Assembly: GCA_023131835.1 (NCBI GenBank)
Contig: JAGLZA010000183.1
Location: 1-40,703, forward strand
Direction: 5' to 3'
Source of the DNA: Caldifarciminota bacterium
GTDB taxonomy: Bacteria > Hydrothermota > UBA3072
DNA length: 40,703 nt
The position numbers and the translations under genes were made by a program. Shown piece after piece: positions 18,331 to 27,199 of this stretch. The notes beneath the pieces were generated by a model. That model was not told where the DNA came from and did not search any database. It worked only from the letters and a program-made list of their open reading frames with translations. Each line of letters begins with the position of its first letter. The first letter of the stretch is position 1.

Positions 18331-18591
18331 ATGCCGAAAATAAGTGAATTTTTAGGTATAATTATTGCTATGTTTTACGATGACCATAATCCGCCTCATT
18401 TCCATGCAATATATAATGAATACAAAGCCACATTCACGATTGAAAGTTTAGAACTATTAGAAGGGGAATTACCGAGACGAGTGGTCTCCCTCGTTCTTGA
18501 ATGGGCGTTTTTACATCGGGATGAGTTAAAAAGAGAGTGGAAACTTGCAGGAGAGCATAAACCTCTATTCTGGATAGAACCTTTGAAATAA
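18331..18591 (+). CDS. DUF4160 domain protein
   Basis: This 86-residue protein fits the DUF4160 family: PKISEFLGIIIAMFYDDH near the start, the NPPHFHA motif and a central TFTIESLELLEGELPRR. Function of the family is not established; it is often found next to DUF2442, as here, and the pair has been suggested to behave like a toxin-antitoxin unit. A TTG at 18325 could add two residues, but ATG 18331 is better placed after AGGGG at 18316-18320. It has its own promoter and is isolated from the flanking operons. Confidence 0.85.
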   Translation: MPKISEFLGIIIAMFYDDHNPPHFHAIYNEYKATFTIESLELLEGELPRRVVSLVLEWAFLHRDELKREWKLAGEHKPLFWIEPLK

Positions 18592-18602
18592 AGGAGAAAT
18601 GA

Positions 18603-18848
18603 ATGCATGAAGTAAAAGATGCACATTATGTGAATGGATATATTTTAGAGGTTGAGTTTGAGGACGGTAAGAGGAAAAGAATTAACTTTGAAGAGTATCT
18701 ATACGGTGAAGTTTTTGAGCCATTAAAAAGTTTTGAGAGGTTTAAAAATTTCCGAATTGATAGGGAACTTGGTACAATAGTTTGGAATACCGGGGCAGAT
18801 TTTTGCCCGGATTTCCTTTATTCTCACGCAAAAGGGGTATCTGCCTAA
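18603..18848 (+). CDS. DUF2442 domain protein
   Basis: This 81-residue product shows the DUF2442 pattern: VKDAHYVNGYILEVEFEDGK, then EVFEPLKSFERFKNFRID, then TIVWNTGADFCPDFLY. The N-terminal half reads as beta strands. It follows the DUF4160 gene after 11 bases behind AAAGGAGAA, so the two are cotranscribed. It may be a partner or regulator of that protein; there is no direct evidence. Its 3' end overlaps the convergent recX by four bases. Confidence 0.85.
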   Translation: MHEVKDAHYVNGYILEVEFEDGKRKRINFEEYLYGEVFEPLKSFERFKNFRIDRELGTIVWNTGADFCPDFLYSHAKGVSA

Positions 18849-19462
18849 TCATTTTCTCTTAGGACTTCATCTATCGCTTCTCTTAAAAGGTATGAGGGGA
18901 ATCCTCGTCGTGCAAGATATTCATACATTCTTCTTTTGATATCATTCTTTCCTGTATACTTTCTCCTTGCTTTTTTCGCTGCGGATAAAGCATTCTTTCT
19001 TTCATCAACTATTGTAAGGGCTGCTTCTATATCATCGCTGGAGATTCCCTTCTCTTCCATTTCCCTTTTGAGTAAAAAATTTCCCCTTGGATTTCTTATA
19101 TTCCTATCCTTAATCCACATCATTGCGAAAGCGTGATCGTTTAAGAGGCCTGCTTCTTCGAAATTTTCGATCACATCATTTATGATATCTTCCTCAAATT
19201 CCTTCACCTTAAGATAATCTCGAATCTCCTTTTTGGAACGATCCCTGTATGTTAGATAATTTCTAACCTTTTCCTTTGCTTCGTTAATAGACTCCTGGTA
19301 TTTTATCTCAGAAAGTTGGGATTTATTGATTTCTTTACCCGCATAGAGGGATTGCTTAACTATTGTTTCTTTATATAATCCTAAAGCAAACTCTCCGTCT
19401 ATGTAAAGATTAACCCTCTTCTTGTTTTTCTTCTGTGTCTCTATCTTCGTTATCTTGCCCAT
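18845..19462 (-). CDS. recX: RecA regulator RecX
   Basis: RecX (205 residues) is built of three-helix repeats that insert in the groove of RecA filaments and limit their growth. Typical patterns are [36 protein letters not shown] and the end [22 protein letters not shown]. An N-terminal beta extension (residues 1-35, [12 protein letters not shown]) is also typical. The ATG lies inside recA, giving a 53-base overlap in another frame, so translation is probably coupled and low. It is the last gene of the long minus-strand run. Confidence 0.9.
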   Translation of the reverse strand: MGKITKIETQKKNKKRVNLYIDGEFALGLYKETIVKQSLYAGKEINKSQLSEIKYQESINEAKEKVRNYLTYRDRSKKEIRDYLKVKEFEEDIINDVIENFEEAGLLNDHAFAMMWIKDRNIRNPRGNFLLKREMEEKGISSDDIEAALTIVDERKNALSAAKKARRKYTGKNDIKRRMYEYLARRGFPSYLLREAIDEVLREND

Positions 19463-20450
19463 TTTCCATATTTAATTTTTCTCTGATCTTTTCTTCTAAT
19501 TCCTTAGATAAGTCCGGATTCTCAATAAAAAACCTCTTTGAATTTTCTCGTCCCTGTCCAATGTTTGTATCTCCATAAGTAAACCAGGAGCCGGATTTTT
19601 CAATAAGTCCAAGAGATTGCCCGATATCAAGCAATTCCCCCTCTTTTGATATCCCTTTACCGAACATTATATCGAACTCGGCTTCTTTGAAAGGTGGGGC
19701 AAGTTTATTCTTAACAACCTTGACCTTTGTTCTCATTCCAACCTGCTCTGTTCCTTCTTTAATTGCACCAATATATTTTATCTCCAACCTGACCGATGTA
19801 TGGAATTTTAATGCAAGGCCACCGGGGGTTGTCATTGGGTTTCCAAACTGTATTCCTATCTTGTAACGGACCTGGTTGAGAAAGACAGCAGATGTAGAGG
19901 ATTTGTTCATCACCCCGGATAATTTCCTCAGTGCTTGTGACATAAGTCTTGCACGAAGTCCCATATGCGCATCGCCCATTTCTCCTTCTATTTCCGCCTT
20001 TGGCACAAGGGCCGCAACTGAATCTATCACGATAACAGCTACTGCTCCACTTCTTACCAGCATCTCAGCAATCTCCAGAGCCTCTTCTCCTGTATCTGGT
20101 TGAGATATGATAAGTTCTTCAGTATCGATCCCGAGGGCTTTAGCATATTTGGGGTCCAGAGCATGTTCTGCGTCGATAAAAGCAACTGCTCCACCCATTT
20201 TCTGTGCCTCTGAAGCAATGTGGAGGGCAAGGGTGGTCTTACCAGAAGCCTCTTTTCCAAATATCTCGATTGCTCTACCTCTTGGGATTCCTCCAATTCC
20301 AAGGGCATAATCTAAAGAAAGTGAACCGGTGGGAATAACCGGAATATTTGCTATCTTTTTACTTCCCAATTTCATCACTGCCCCATCACCATACTGTTTT
20401 TGGATTCTTTTCATTGCGGAATCAAGTGCTTTCTTTTTTTCTTCATCCAT
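19410..20450 (-). CDS. recA: Recombinase RecA
   Basis: RecA (346 residues) forms the filament on single-stranded DNA for homologous recombination and LexA-type repressor cleavage. Walker A is GKEASGKT (65-72), Walker [11 protein letters not shown], and the L2 loop [10 protein letters not shown]. Two features differ from the usual pattern: GPESSGKT is GKEASGKT, and the L2 residue aligned with E. coli Glu207 is Met206. The C-terminus is acidic ([11 protein letters not shown]). The ATG is preceded by AGGAGG. It overlaps the end of the upstream membrane gene by eight bases. Confidence 0.97.
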   Translation of the reverse strand: MDEEKKKALDSAMKRIQKQYGDGAVMKLGSKKIANIPVIPTGSLSLDYALGIGGIPRGRAIEIFGKEASGKTTLALHIASEAQKMGGAVAFIDAEHALDPKYAKALGIDTEELIISQPDTGEEALEIAEMLVRSGAVAVIVIDSVAALVPKAEIEGEMGDAHMGLRARLMSQALRKLSGVMNKSSTSAVFLNQVRYKIGIQFGNPMTTPGGLALKFHTSVRLEIKYIGAIKEGTEQVGMRTKVKVVKNKLAPPFKEAEFDIMFGKGISKEGELLDIGQSLGLIEKSGSWFTYGDTNIGQGRENSKRFFIENPDLSKELEEKIREKLNMENGQDNEDRDTEEKQEEG

Positions 20451-21417
20451 TAAAACCTCCTATCCAGAGAATTATTGAAGCTACTATAAAGTATATACCA
20501 AATATTTCTAATGTGATCTTCCAGTTCGGTTTTATCCTTGCTTTTCTCCATATCCATATAGTCTCAGCAGATCCAAGGATTCCTCCTACAGCTCCAACAG
20601 AAATACCATAGAGGAGGAAGGTGGTATTTGTATTGGTCGAAGGCAATATATATGAGAATATGTTAGAAGACAGGATGACGGAACCAATACTGCCACTCAG
20701 GAATCCAGGCCATCTATCCAATATAAATGGATGTCCTTTTAGTAAATAGAATGCGATAAAAGCAACTCCTGCTGGTATGAGTATCCACCAATCCACCTGT
20801 TTGAGGGTTTCTCTGCTGATGAAAGCAAAGGTGAATGCACCTGCGATGAAGGAAAATCCCAGGAGAGACATCCTTCCATTGAAAAAGAGAATTATGAATA
20901 TATAGAGAATTCCAGAGAATATTAATTCCTTCCATCTCCATTTGGTCGGGGTCTTTTTCTCCTTTATTTCTTCTTTACCGCTTAAGAAGTAAGCAGATAC
21001 TAATAGAATAAGAAGGCCTGTAATCCAGAGAGGTAGCATAGATGAGGCAAAACCGGCTAAAGGTAGGTCAGGTTTACCGTTACCAACATATATAGCTATG
21101 TATATATTTCTCATATTCCCAAAGGGAAGGATTACACTTCCCATAAGTGCTGAAGCAACAAGCAACGCAGATGAGACGGATTTGTTTTTGAATCTGAGGA
21201 GCCATTTATCAAAGGATGATATAAGGACAAAGGAGAGAAAAAGTGGAGAAACTACATAGGAGAGGGTAATAAGTAATAGGATTGCGTTTTTTTCGTTATT
21301 GTTGTCCAATAATCTGTTCGCTATGGCATCGATTATTCGCGATCGTTTTATTCCGGCGGCAACAAATAGCATTATCAGTATAGAAAAGATATATGCAATC
21401 GGTGGGTGGATATTCAA
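20443..21417 (-). CDS. Multi-pass membrane protein, possibly ion-transporter-superfamily permease
   Basis: A 324-residue protein with roughly ten hydrophobic segments. The paired pattern of a broken helix after [18 protein letters not shown] and then [16 protein letters not shown] recalls the layout of ArsB/NhaD/SLC13-type transporters (helix hairpin, then a Gly/Pro/Asn-rich re-entrant turn), and a similar block, [20 protein letters not shown], occurs in the second half. This is a weak structural analogy, not a family match. The start is TTG 21417, overlapping the thpR stop as TTGA. No substrate can be named. Confidence 0.6.
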   Translation of the reverse strand: MNIHPPIAYIFSILIMLFVAAGIKRSRIIDAIANRLLDNNNEKNAILLLITLSYVVSPLFLSFVLISSFDKWLLRFKNKSVSSALLVASALMGSVILPFGNMRNIYIAIYVGNGKPDLPLAGFASSMLPLWITGLLILLVSAYFLSGKEEIKEKKTPTKWRWKELIFSGILYIFIILFFNGRMSLLGFSFIAGAFTFAFISRETLKQVDWWILIPAGVAFIAFYLLKGHPFILDRWPGFLSGSIGSVILSSNIFSYILPSTNTNTTFLLYGISVGAVGGILGSAETIWIWRKARIKPNWKITLEIFGIYFIVASIILWIGGFNG

Positions 21418-21950
21418 CTTTTTACCTCCGGGAATCGTCCTGAAACGGTGTAAATCGGTCCCTTTGGAGTCAAAGTACTCTCAAATAGGGTTATCTTATC
21501 CGCCAGAAAGGGTTCGTAGGAAAAGTCAATATGTGAGGGAAATAAGAGTTTCCCTTTTTTGACCCTTCCTATCGTAATATGGGGGGTGAAATTCTTGTTC
21601 TCCTTTTGGAATCCGAGTTGTGCCAATCCATCTTCAATATTCCTGAATAAATCCTTAATCACATCACTTCCTTTATCAACCCCGACCCATAAAACCCTGA
21701 CATTGGATTCAGAGGGGAATGCCCCAAGGTTCTTAAGACTTATATAAAAAGGTTCAACTCCTTTCCCGACATCCGCAAGTATTTCTTCTATTGGAGATGA
21801 TGATTCAACCTCTCCCAGGAATTTCAGGGTTATATGTAGATTTTCCTTTTCTACCCATTTGACCGATGCATTGGTATCAATAAGATTTTCCAGATTCCTG
21901 ATGGACTCTCTGGATTCCTTTGGTATTTCAATGGCAGTAAATAGTCTCAT
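21414..21950 (-). CDS. thpR: RNA 2',3'-cyclic phosphodiesterase (LigT/ThpR family)
   Basis: This is a 178-residue two-histidine phosphoesterase. Both catalytic HxTx motifs are present: HITL at 39-42 and HITI at 123-126. Members hydrolyse 2',3'-cyclic phosphate at RNA ends and can ligate tRNA halves in vitro; the cellular role is unsettled. It starts MRLFTAIEIP, typical of the family. It lies between pncC and the permease-like gene, in the pgpA-pncC-thpR-recA order seen in many bacteria. Confidence 0.9.
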   Translation of the reverse strand: MRLFTAIEIPKESRESIRNLENLIDTNASVKWVEKENLHITLKFLGEVESSSPIEEILADVGKGVEPFYISLKNLGAFPSESNVRVLWVGVDKGSDVIKDLFRNIEDGLAQLGFQKENKNFTPHITIGRVKKGKLLFPSHIDFSYEPFLADKITLFESTLTPKGPIYTVSGRFPEVKS

Positions 21951-21952
21951 TT

Positions 21953-22438
21953 CTATTTCTCCAGACTGTCTTTTAATCTCTTTAATAAGAAAACAGCAGC
22001 ATCATTCTTCACTCGTTCTCGTGGTGGATTAAAATACTCTATATTAGTAGTTATTTTTCCTTTGATGTCAATACCAAATACTACCATTCCAACAGGTTTT
22101 TTTATAGAGCCTCCTTGAGGACCTGCTATTCCGGTTGTAGCAAGCCCAACATCGGTTTTAAGGAGTTCTTTTACTCCTGATGCCATACATCTTGCGGTCT
22201 CTATGGATACTGCTCCATACCTCTGTATCGTTTCAGATGGAACTTTAAGTAATTCAATCTTTACCCTGTTTGAATAGGCAATTACTCCTCCCTCAAAATA
22301 ATCCGAACTACCTGGAACTCCGGTGATAATATCTCCTACCTTTCCTCCTGTTACGGATTCTGCAATAGATAGGGAAAAGCCTTTAATCTTTAAGAGTTTG
22401 CCAATGACTTTGGCTAATTCACTTTCTTCGGAGTTCAT
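21953..22438 (-). CDS. pncC: Nicotinamide-nucleotide amidase, CinA C-terminal type
   Basis: This 161-residue protein matches the stand-alone CinA C-terminal domain, which deamidates NMN to nicotinate mononucleotide for NAD salvage. Motifs are AESVTGGKVGDIITGVPGSS, GGVIAYSNRVK and TTGIAGPQGG. The N-terminal MoCF-like domain of full CinA is absent, so this is the short form. The ATG overlaps the pgpA stop by one base. Confidence 0.9.
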   Translation of the reverse strand: MNSEESELAKVIGKLLKIKGFSLSIAESVTGGKVGDIITGVPGSSDYFEGGVIAYSNRVKIELLKVPSETIQRYGAVSIETARCMASGVKELLKTDVGLATTGIAGPQGGSIKKPVGMVVFGIDIKGKITTNIEYFNPPRERVKNDAAVFLLKRLKDSLEK

Positions 22439-22893
22439 CAGAATATTCTCAAAAGAACGATAATCCAGAGGAATCCGTTTGCCAGGGCTCCTGCGATAAT
22501 ATCATCGAGGACGATTCCAAATCTGTTGGATTCTACTGATTTAATAAATGGTGCCTTAAATATATCAAACAAACGAAAAACGATGAGCCCTATAATGAGT
22601 ATAGGGATGGTTTTGTTATGCCAGGTAAATGTTACTATTATTCCAGCAAGTTCATCGAGGGTGAACCAGCTTGGGTCATCTTCAAGTTTAAAAGAGAGAA
22701 GAACTGCGAGGATGGTTATCCCAACGAGCAATCCTATGTAAAGTATAGAATTCCACCGGAGGGAATAATAAAGAAGTCCTGCTCCAATGATTGAGGTATA
22801 GGTTCCTCCTCCTTTTAGATTGCCAAGGTAAAAGAAGCTGCCTAAGAATTTCCTCCAGAGTGAGCATATATTTTCTGTTCTATTTTTTCTCAT
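22438..22893 (-). CDS. pgpA: Phosphatidylglycerophosphatase A
   Basis: The protein (151 residues, several membrane helices) is PgpA, which removes phosphate from phosphatidylglycerophosphate to make phosphatidylglycerol. Family blocks are FLGSFFYLGNLKGGGTYTS, the acidic EDDPSWFTLDELAGI and FRLFDIFKAPFIK followed by GIVLDDIIAGALAN. The Asp/Glu residues of the two acidic blocks are the likely metal ligands. The start overlaps the cheW stop by 14 bases. Confidence 0.9.
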   Translation of the reverse strand: MRKNRTENICSLWRKFLGSFFYLGNLKGGGTYTSIIGAGLLYYSLRWNSILYIGLLVGITILAVLLSFKLEDDPSWFTLDELAGIIVTFTWHNKTIPILIIGLIVFRLFDIFKAPFIKSVESNRFGIVLDDIIAGALANGFLWIIVLLRIF

Positions 22894-23329
22894 TTTTTGA
22901 ATAAATTCTCCTGACCACCCGAGTCTGCTTTTTTGTGAGAAAATTATTTAGATCAATAATAATCACGACCCTTTCTTCGAGAATACCGTACCCCATTATA
23001 TATGGAATTTCAATAATATTGTCAGCGTATTTTTTTACATCCATTTGGTAGATACCTTTTATTTCAGATATCCCATATGCCAGGTAATCTGAAGCACCGG
23101 GCAAGAGGACAATTTCTTTTTCTGGGGATGATACATTCAGTATATCCCATAATCTGATATAAGGTAATACTATATCCTTATAGCGAATTAGCCCACTTAC
23201 CCATTTTGGTGCTTTTGGGATAGATTCTATCTTTCGCAGTTTTGCCAGCCATTTAACCTGGTCTGTGGGTATTCCAAAAAAACCGTCTCCAAGGGCGAAT
23301 ACGATGCTCTTAATCAATGTAATGTTCAA
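22880..23329 (-). CDS. cheW: CheW-like chemotaxis coupling protein (second)
   Basis: This 149-residue single CheW domain couples chemoreceptors to a histidine kinase. Visible features are FGIPTDQVKWLAKLRKIESIPKAP, GLIRYKDIVLPYIRLWDIL and the later GYGILEERVVIIIDLNNFL strand pair. Glycine GxxxRG-type turns are less regular than in E. coli CheW, so it may be specialised. The start is TTG 23329, overlapping the receptor gene by 20 bases. No cheA lies nearby to pair with it. Confidence 0.85.
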   Translation of the reverse strand: MNITLIKSIVFALGDGFFGIPTDQVKWLAKLRKIESIPKAPKWVSGLIRYKDIVLPYIRLWDILNVSSPEKEIVLLPGASDYLAYGISEIKGIYQMDVKKYADNIIEIPYIMGYGILEERVVIIIDLNNFLTKKQTRVVRRIYSKNEKK

Positions 23330-24986
23330 TACTTTCAGTCATTCTTTCTGACAATTCAGATAATTTCTCTGTCAAACTTTGTGTCTCTTTCATAGAAATC
23401 ATCTGGTTATCTGTGTCTTCTGAAATCATTTTTGTGGATTCGGCATTCTTGTTTAGAAAGTCGCTCAATAGGGTAATTGAATCTGTTATTCCCTGTATGG
23501 TTTTCATTTCTTCTAAGAGAATCAGGGTAACCTGTTCTACCATATTCATTGTCAGAGCAATCGATTCGGAGATATCAGTGAGGTTATCTTGTGTTTTTTG
23601 CACCGATTCATTGCTTTTGATGGATATCATCTTACTCTCTTCATTACTCTTTTCTACAGATTGAACAGATACATTCATTATATCAATGGCTTTTCGCATC
23701 TTCTCGAGATGGCTTGCTGAGTCACTGCTGAGTTTTCTGATTTCTTCGGCTATTACGGTAAACCCTTTGCTCTCTTCTCCTACCTTGGATGCTTCAATAG
23801 AGGCGTTGAGAGCCAATAGATTTGTATCATTAGATATGGATTCCATCATTGCAGTAAACTTCTCAACCTCCTTAAAAGATGTTCTTAAGGATTCGAGGTG
23901 GGAGCTTGACTCTTTCATTTTTTCCACATAGGCCTGATTCATCAGGAGAGCCTCTTCGGCTTTTTCCTCTCCTGAATTGGCCAATTCAACTGATTTCTTT
24001 GCGAAGTTTTTCAATACTTGCATCTGGGACTCAATCTCTGATGTAATAGAAGTCAACTCCTCTGTGTGGTGATGTATTTCTTCTATTCTTCCCTTCGAGT
24101 CCTGAGAATTTTTGTTTATAACTTCAATGGAATTATTGATCCTTTCACTAAAAGTGGTTGTTTTTTCTACAGCAGTGAAAAGGCTTTTTGCCTGATTTAC
24201 TACCTTTAGAGCAGATGCATTAATATTTTCAATAATACCAGAAACGATCTCAAGGAATGAATTGAATTTCACTGATAACTCTTCCAGTTCATCCCCTGAT
24301 ACAATAATTACCCGCTGTGATAGATCGGGATTCTCTGAAAGAAATTGATCAAAACCCTCATTAAGAGATTCAACAGGTTCTTTGATCATCCTGATTAGAG
24401 CATATATCAGGAGAGCAGGGGGGATAAAATATAGATGGCCGAACAAGGTTTTTGCAAGGATCGACCCATTGTAGATAGCAAAAAGTATTGATGGAACAAA
24501 GGTAAATAGGAGTTTCCAGGTAAGTGATTGTCCTTTGAATCTCACACCTTTAATGGATTTATAGCAGGGAACAAGAACTAAGTATCCTATGGAATAGACC
24601 AACCCAAACTCAATAAAACCAACTGATAGTGTAATCGCTGTTATCTTAAAAAATCTAGCCATAGGAACTATAGATAGGAGGAGATTAAAGATGAAAAAGA
24701 GAATTGGTGTAAGGATTATAAAATCCAGTGCTGTATGAATTGCAGAGATGATAGGGGCTTTGTATAAAGATTCAATATCCTCCTTCTGGATGGCTCTATT
24801 TAACCGATACCATTGGTATATATAATATATAAAAGAAAGGAATAGTGTGATTGCAATGATAGAGATTAGTAATTTCCTGTAAGAAAGCACTTCTATCTGG
24901 AAAATGATCCCAGCAATGATGAGAGGGATACCAAAAACTATTTTAAGAAGGACAGTCAAGACTACATACCTATTTACTGTTTTCAT
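23310..24986 (-). CDS. Methyl-accepting chemotaxis protein with six-helix membrane domain
   Basis: A 558-residue chemoreceptor. The N-terminal 205 residues hold about six hydrophobic helices (near 8-30, 37-57, 86-107, 113-139, 158-178, 183-203) and no sizeable periplasmic sensor domain. A HAMP-like linker follows (about 200-255), then a long coiled coil with the signalling tip SNDTNLLALNASIEASKVGE (386-405), which contacts CheA/CheW. Gln/Glu-rich sites on either side could be methylated. The C-terminus (HYID) lacks the NWETF-type tether. It probably senses the membrane or an internal state; the ligand is unknown. It is flanked by two cheW genes. Confidence 0.93.
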   Translation of the reverse strand: MKTVNRYVVLTVLLKIVFGIPLIIAGIIFQIEVLSYRKLLISIIAITLFLSFIYYIYQWYRLNRAIQKEDIESLYKAPIISAIHTALDFIILTPILFFIFNLLLSIVPMARFFKITAITLSVGFIEFGLVYSIGYLVLVPCYKSIKGVRFKGQSLTWKLLFTFVPSILFAIYNGSILAKTLFGHLYFIPPALLIYALIRMIKEPVESLNEGFDQFLSENPDLSQRVIIVSGDELEELSVKFNSFLEIVSGIIENINASALKVVNQAKSLFTAVEKTTTFSERINNSIEVINKNSQDSKGRIEEIHHHTEELTSITSEIESQMQVLKNFAKKSVELANSGEEKAEEALLMNQAYVEKMKESSSHLESLRTSFKEVEKFTAMMESISNDTNLLALNASIEASKVGEESKGFTVIAEEIRKLSSDSASHLEKMRKAIDIMNVSVQSVEKSNEESKMISIKSNESVQKTQDNLTDISESIALTMNMVEQVTLILLEEMKTIQGITDSITLLSDFLNKNAESTKMISEDTDNQMISMKETQSLTEKLSELSERMTESIEHYID

Positions 24987-25608
24987 ATCCAGTCTCCTTA
25001 AAAGATTGCAGATGTTTCCCCTTTAATAATCTTTCAACCCTGAGTATCCCTGTTACCCTGGAGTTATAATTATACGCCCCTATCAGAACCTTTGAAGGGA
25101 ACATGTCTGGGAGGGGTAGTATCTCTTCTTTCTTGATATCTACAATCTCTACTACTTCATCAAATTGCAAACCTATAATTTGATCAGAAACTTCTATCAT
25201 TATTATTGGAGTTGTTCGTTTCTGTTTCTCTCTTAACCCAAGAAGGTTAGCAAAGTCAATAACCGGGACTATTACATCCCTGACCTCTGTTACCCCTGTT
25301 ACAAATTCTGGTAGATGTGGAGCTTCTGTTATTGATGCTTCATTTCTGATCTCCTCTATATAATCCAAAGGAATACCATAGTACTCCTTACCTTCCCTGA
25401 CGATCATCATCTCTTTGAACGATACAGGTGTAAGTTTTTCAATTTTTTTGGATACCTTTTCTTCTTTTCTGGTAATTTTTATTTCTGGTTCTTTCTTTCT
25501 TTTCTCTGGCTTTTCTGGTATAATCTTTTTTAAGTGTGTTTCTTTCTTTTCTTTATCCTTTTTCTCTTTTAGAATATTACGGAAACTGATTTTTTTCTTT
25601 TTAGCCAT
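24970..25608 (-). CDS. cheW: CheW-like coupling protein with charged N-terminal tail (first)
   Basis: This 212-residue protein has a Lys/Glu-rich, probably disordered tail (residues 1-60) followed by one CheW domain: YGIPLDYIEEI, VTGVTEVRDVIVPVIDFANLLGL and the end strand GAYNYNSRVTGILRVERLL. The tail is unlike ordinary CheW and may bind another partner such as the ATPase or TPR protein encoded next to it. It starts directly after the ExeA-like gene (no gap) and overlaps the receptor gene by 17 bases. Confidence 0.88.
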   Translation of the reverse strand: MAKKKKISFRNILKEKKDKEKKETHLKKIIPEKPEKRKKEPEIKITRKEEKVSKKIEKLTPVSFKEMMIVREGKEYYGIPLDYIEEIRNEASITEAPHLPEFVTGVTEVRDVIVPVIDFANLLGLREKQKRTTPIIMIEVSDQIIGLQFDEVVEIVDIKKEEILPLPDMFPSKVLIGAYNYNSRVTGILRVERLLKGKHLQSFKETGYENSK

Positions 25609-26409
25609 TTATATCTCCAGATCGTCTGCAACAGATTCAATTATATCTGGTCCGACCTTCTTGACTCCTTCGGCGCAACTAACAAAGAGGGCATTCTGTG
25701 CTATGTTATTTATTAATCGAGGTAGCCCTTTACTTCGTTTATAGAGTATATCCAATGCCGCTGGTTTGAATATCTCTCTCTTTGTTCCTGACACAAGTAA
25801 GCGGTGTTTTACATAGTTGTTGGTTTCTTCTCTTGTAAGTGGTTCAAGATGAAAACGAATATTAATCCTTTGTTTCAATTGTGGAAATCTTTCAATCTTT
25901 TCTTTGAGGTCAGGTTGCCCGAAGAGAACTAACTGGAGCAACTTTTTTTCAGAGGTTTCTATATTTAAAAGCAATCTTATCTCGCGCAGGGCATCAAGAG
26001 AAAGTATCTGTGCTTCATCTATCATTGCTATCACGGGTCTATTTTCGTTATTTAGATCAACCAACAGTTCCTCTAATTGATTAAGAACCTTTATTTTATA
26101 TCTTGGTACATCCTTTTTCCCCAATTTCCTCAAGATCGTTTTGAGGAGTTGCATTGATGACAGTTTTGGATTGGTTATTATAGATACTACACCGTTTTCC
26201 TTCTCAAGATGTTCTTTTAATGCATAAGCAAGGAATGTTTTTCCGCTTCCTATCTCACCGGTAATTAAGGTTAACCCTCCGCATATCTCCGTTATATTGT
26301 ATAGAAGTCTTGCATATCCTTCTTCAAATTCATCGCTCCTGAAAAGGAAATCAAGATCAGGAGTGTTGGAAAAGGGTTTCCTATTGAGATCCCAGTACTC
26401 ATTGACCAT
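25609..26409 (-). CDS. ExeA/MshM-like AAA+ ATPase
   Basis: This 266-residue AAA+ ATPase belongs with ExeA/GspA and MshM proteins, which use ATP to place secretion or pilus parts. It starts YWDLNRKPFSNTPDLDFLF, the family N-terminus. Walker A is GEIGSGKT (51-58), Walker B IAMIDEAQ (127-134), and RINIRFHLEPLT with KGLPRLINNI are the sensor regions. No C-terminal peptidoglycan-binding domain is seen. The frame opens upstream to 26460, but ATG 26409 has an AAGGAGG site and gives the family N-terminus. It overlaps the TPR gene by 11 bases. A link with pili is plausible from pilT in the same operon. Confidence 0.9.
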   Translation of the reverse strand: MVNEYWDLNRKPFSNTPDLDFLFRSDEFEEGYARLLYNITEICGGLTLITGEIGSGKTFLAYALKEHLEKENGVVSIITNPKLSSMQLLKTILRKLGKKDVPRYKIKVLNQLEELLVDLNNENRPVIAMIDEAQILSLDALREIRLLLNIETSEKKLLQLVLFGQPDLKEKIERFPQLKQRINIRFHLEPLTREETNNYVKHRLLVSGTKREIFKPAALDILYKRSKGLPRLINNIAQNALFVSCAEGVKKVGPDIIESVADDLEI

Positions 26410-27199
26410 TTCTTTCCTCCTTAGCCTTTTTTGCCCAGATGCTTTTCTGATTTGACTCAATCAATCGATCCCATGTCTGATGGGCGAGATTATCTAATTT
26501 TAGTTTTTTGTAGGTCTTACCTAAATAATAAAATGCCTCATATAGATTTGGGCCTATCGTTATAGCTTTATTAAAGAATTCAATAGCGTCAACATACATT
26601 TCTCTTTCGAAGTAGACCAATCCGAGATAAAAGGATGCATAGAGTATTGCTTCTTTGTCTTTTGCCTTCTTGGTGATGTTAGATAAACGTTCTATGGCTT
26701 CTCCGTATAAACCTTGTTTATAATTGATGTACCCTAAATTTGCCTGAGCCATTTCATTCTTAGGGTCCATTTTGATTACCTCCTGAAAGTTTCTGGCGGC
26801 TTCAGAGAAATCCTCAATATTTATGTAAGCCCAACCAAGAAGATTATATACCTGTATTTTCTTTGAATCCATTTGTTTTGCTTTTTTCAATTCCTTGATT
26901 GCTTCCTTATATTTTCCTAAAACTATGTAATTCCAACTTCTATCTAAAAGGGTTTCAACATTAATACGGGATGATTGAATTTTGCTTAAGAACCTTTTCA
27001 CATCAATGGGTTTTGTTTCTATCTCTTTTTTTTGTTTTGCATTTTTAAGTAATTCCCTTGTTTTGTTCTCCAGTCGGATTATTTCTGCTTTTACCTCTTT
27101 AATATTCTTGAGTATCAAATTTAGATCCTTCTCTACCTTTTCTTTCTTATTGAGTCTGATTTCAATATCTTTCAGGCGGGATTTTATTTTTTTAAACAT
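26399..27199 (-). CDS. Coiled-coil and TPR protein
   Basis: The 266-residue protein has a charged coiled coil (about residues 1-55) followed by at least four tetratricopeptide units, such as DRSWNYIVLGKYKEAIKELK, YNLLGWAYINIEDFSEAARN and FYLGLVYFEREMYVDAIEFF. No signal peptide, so it is cytoplasmic. TPR proteins next to chemotaxis genes can bind receptors or CheR; that role here is inference. The start overlaps the cheB stop by eight bases. Confidence 0.85.
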   Translation of the reverse strand: MFKKIKSRLKDIEIRLNKKEKVEKDLNLILKNIKEVKAEIIRLENKTRELLKNAKQKKEIETKPIDVKRFLSKIQSSRINVETLLDRSWNYIVLGKYKEAIKELKKAKQMDSKKIQVYNLLGWAYINIEDFSEAARNFQEVIKMDPKNEMAQANLGYINYKQGLYGEAIERLSNITKKAKDKEAILYASFYLGLVYFEREMYVDAIEFFNKAITIGPNLYEAFYYLGKTYKKLKLDNLAHQTWDRLIESNQKSIWAKKAKEERNGQ

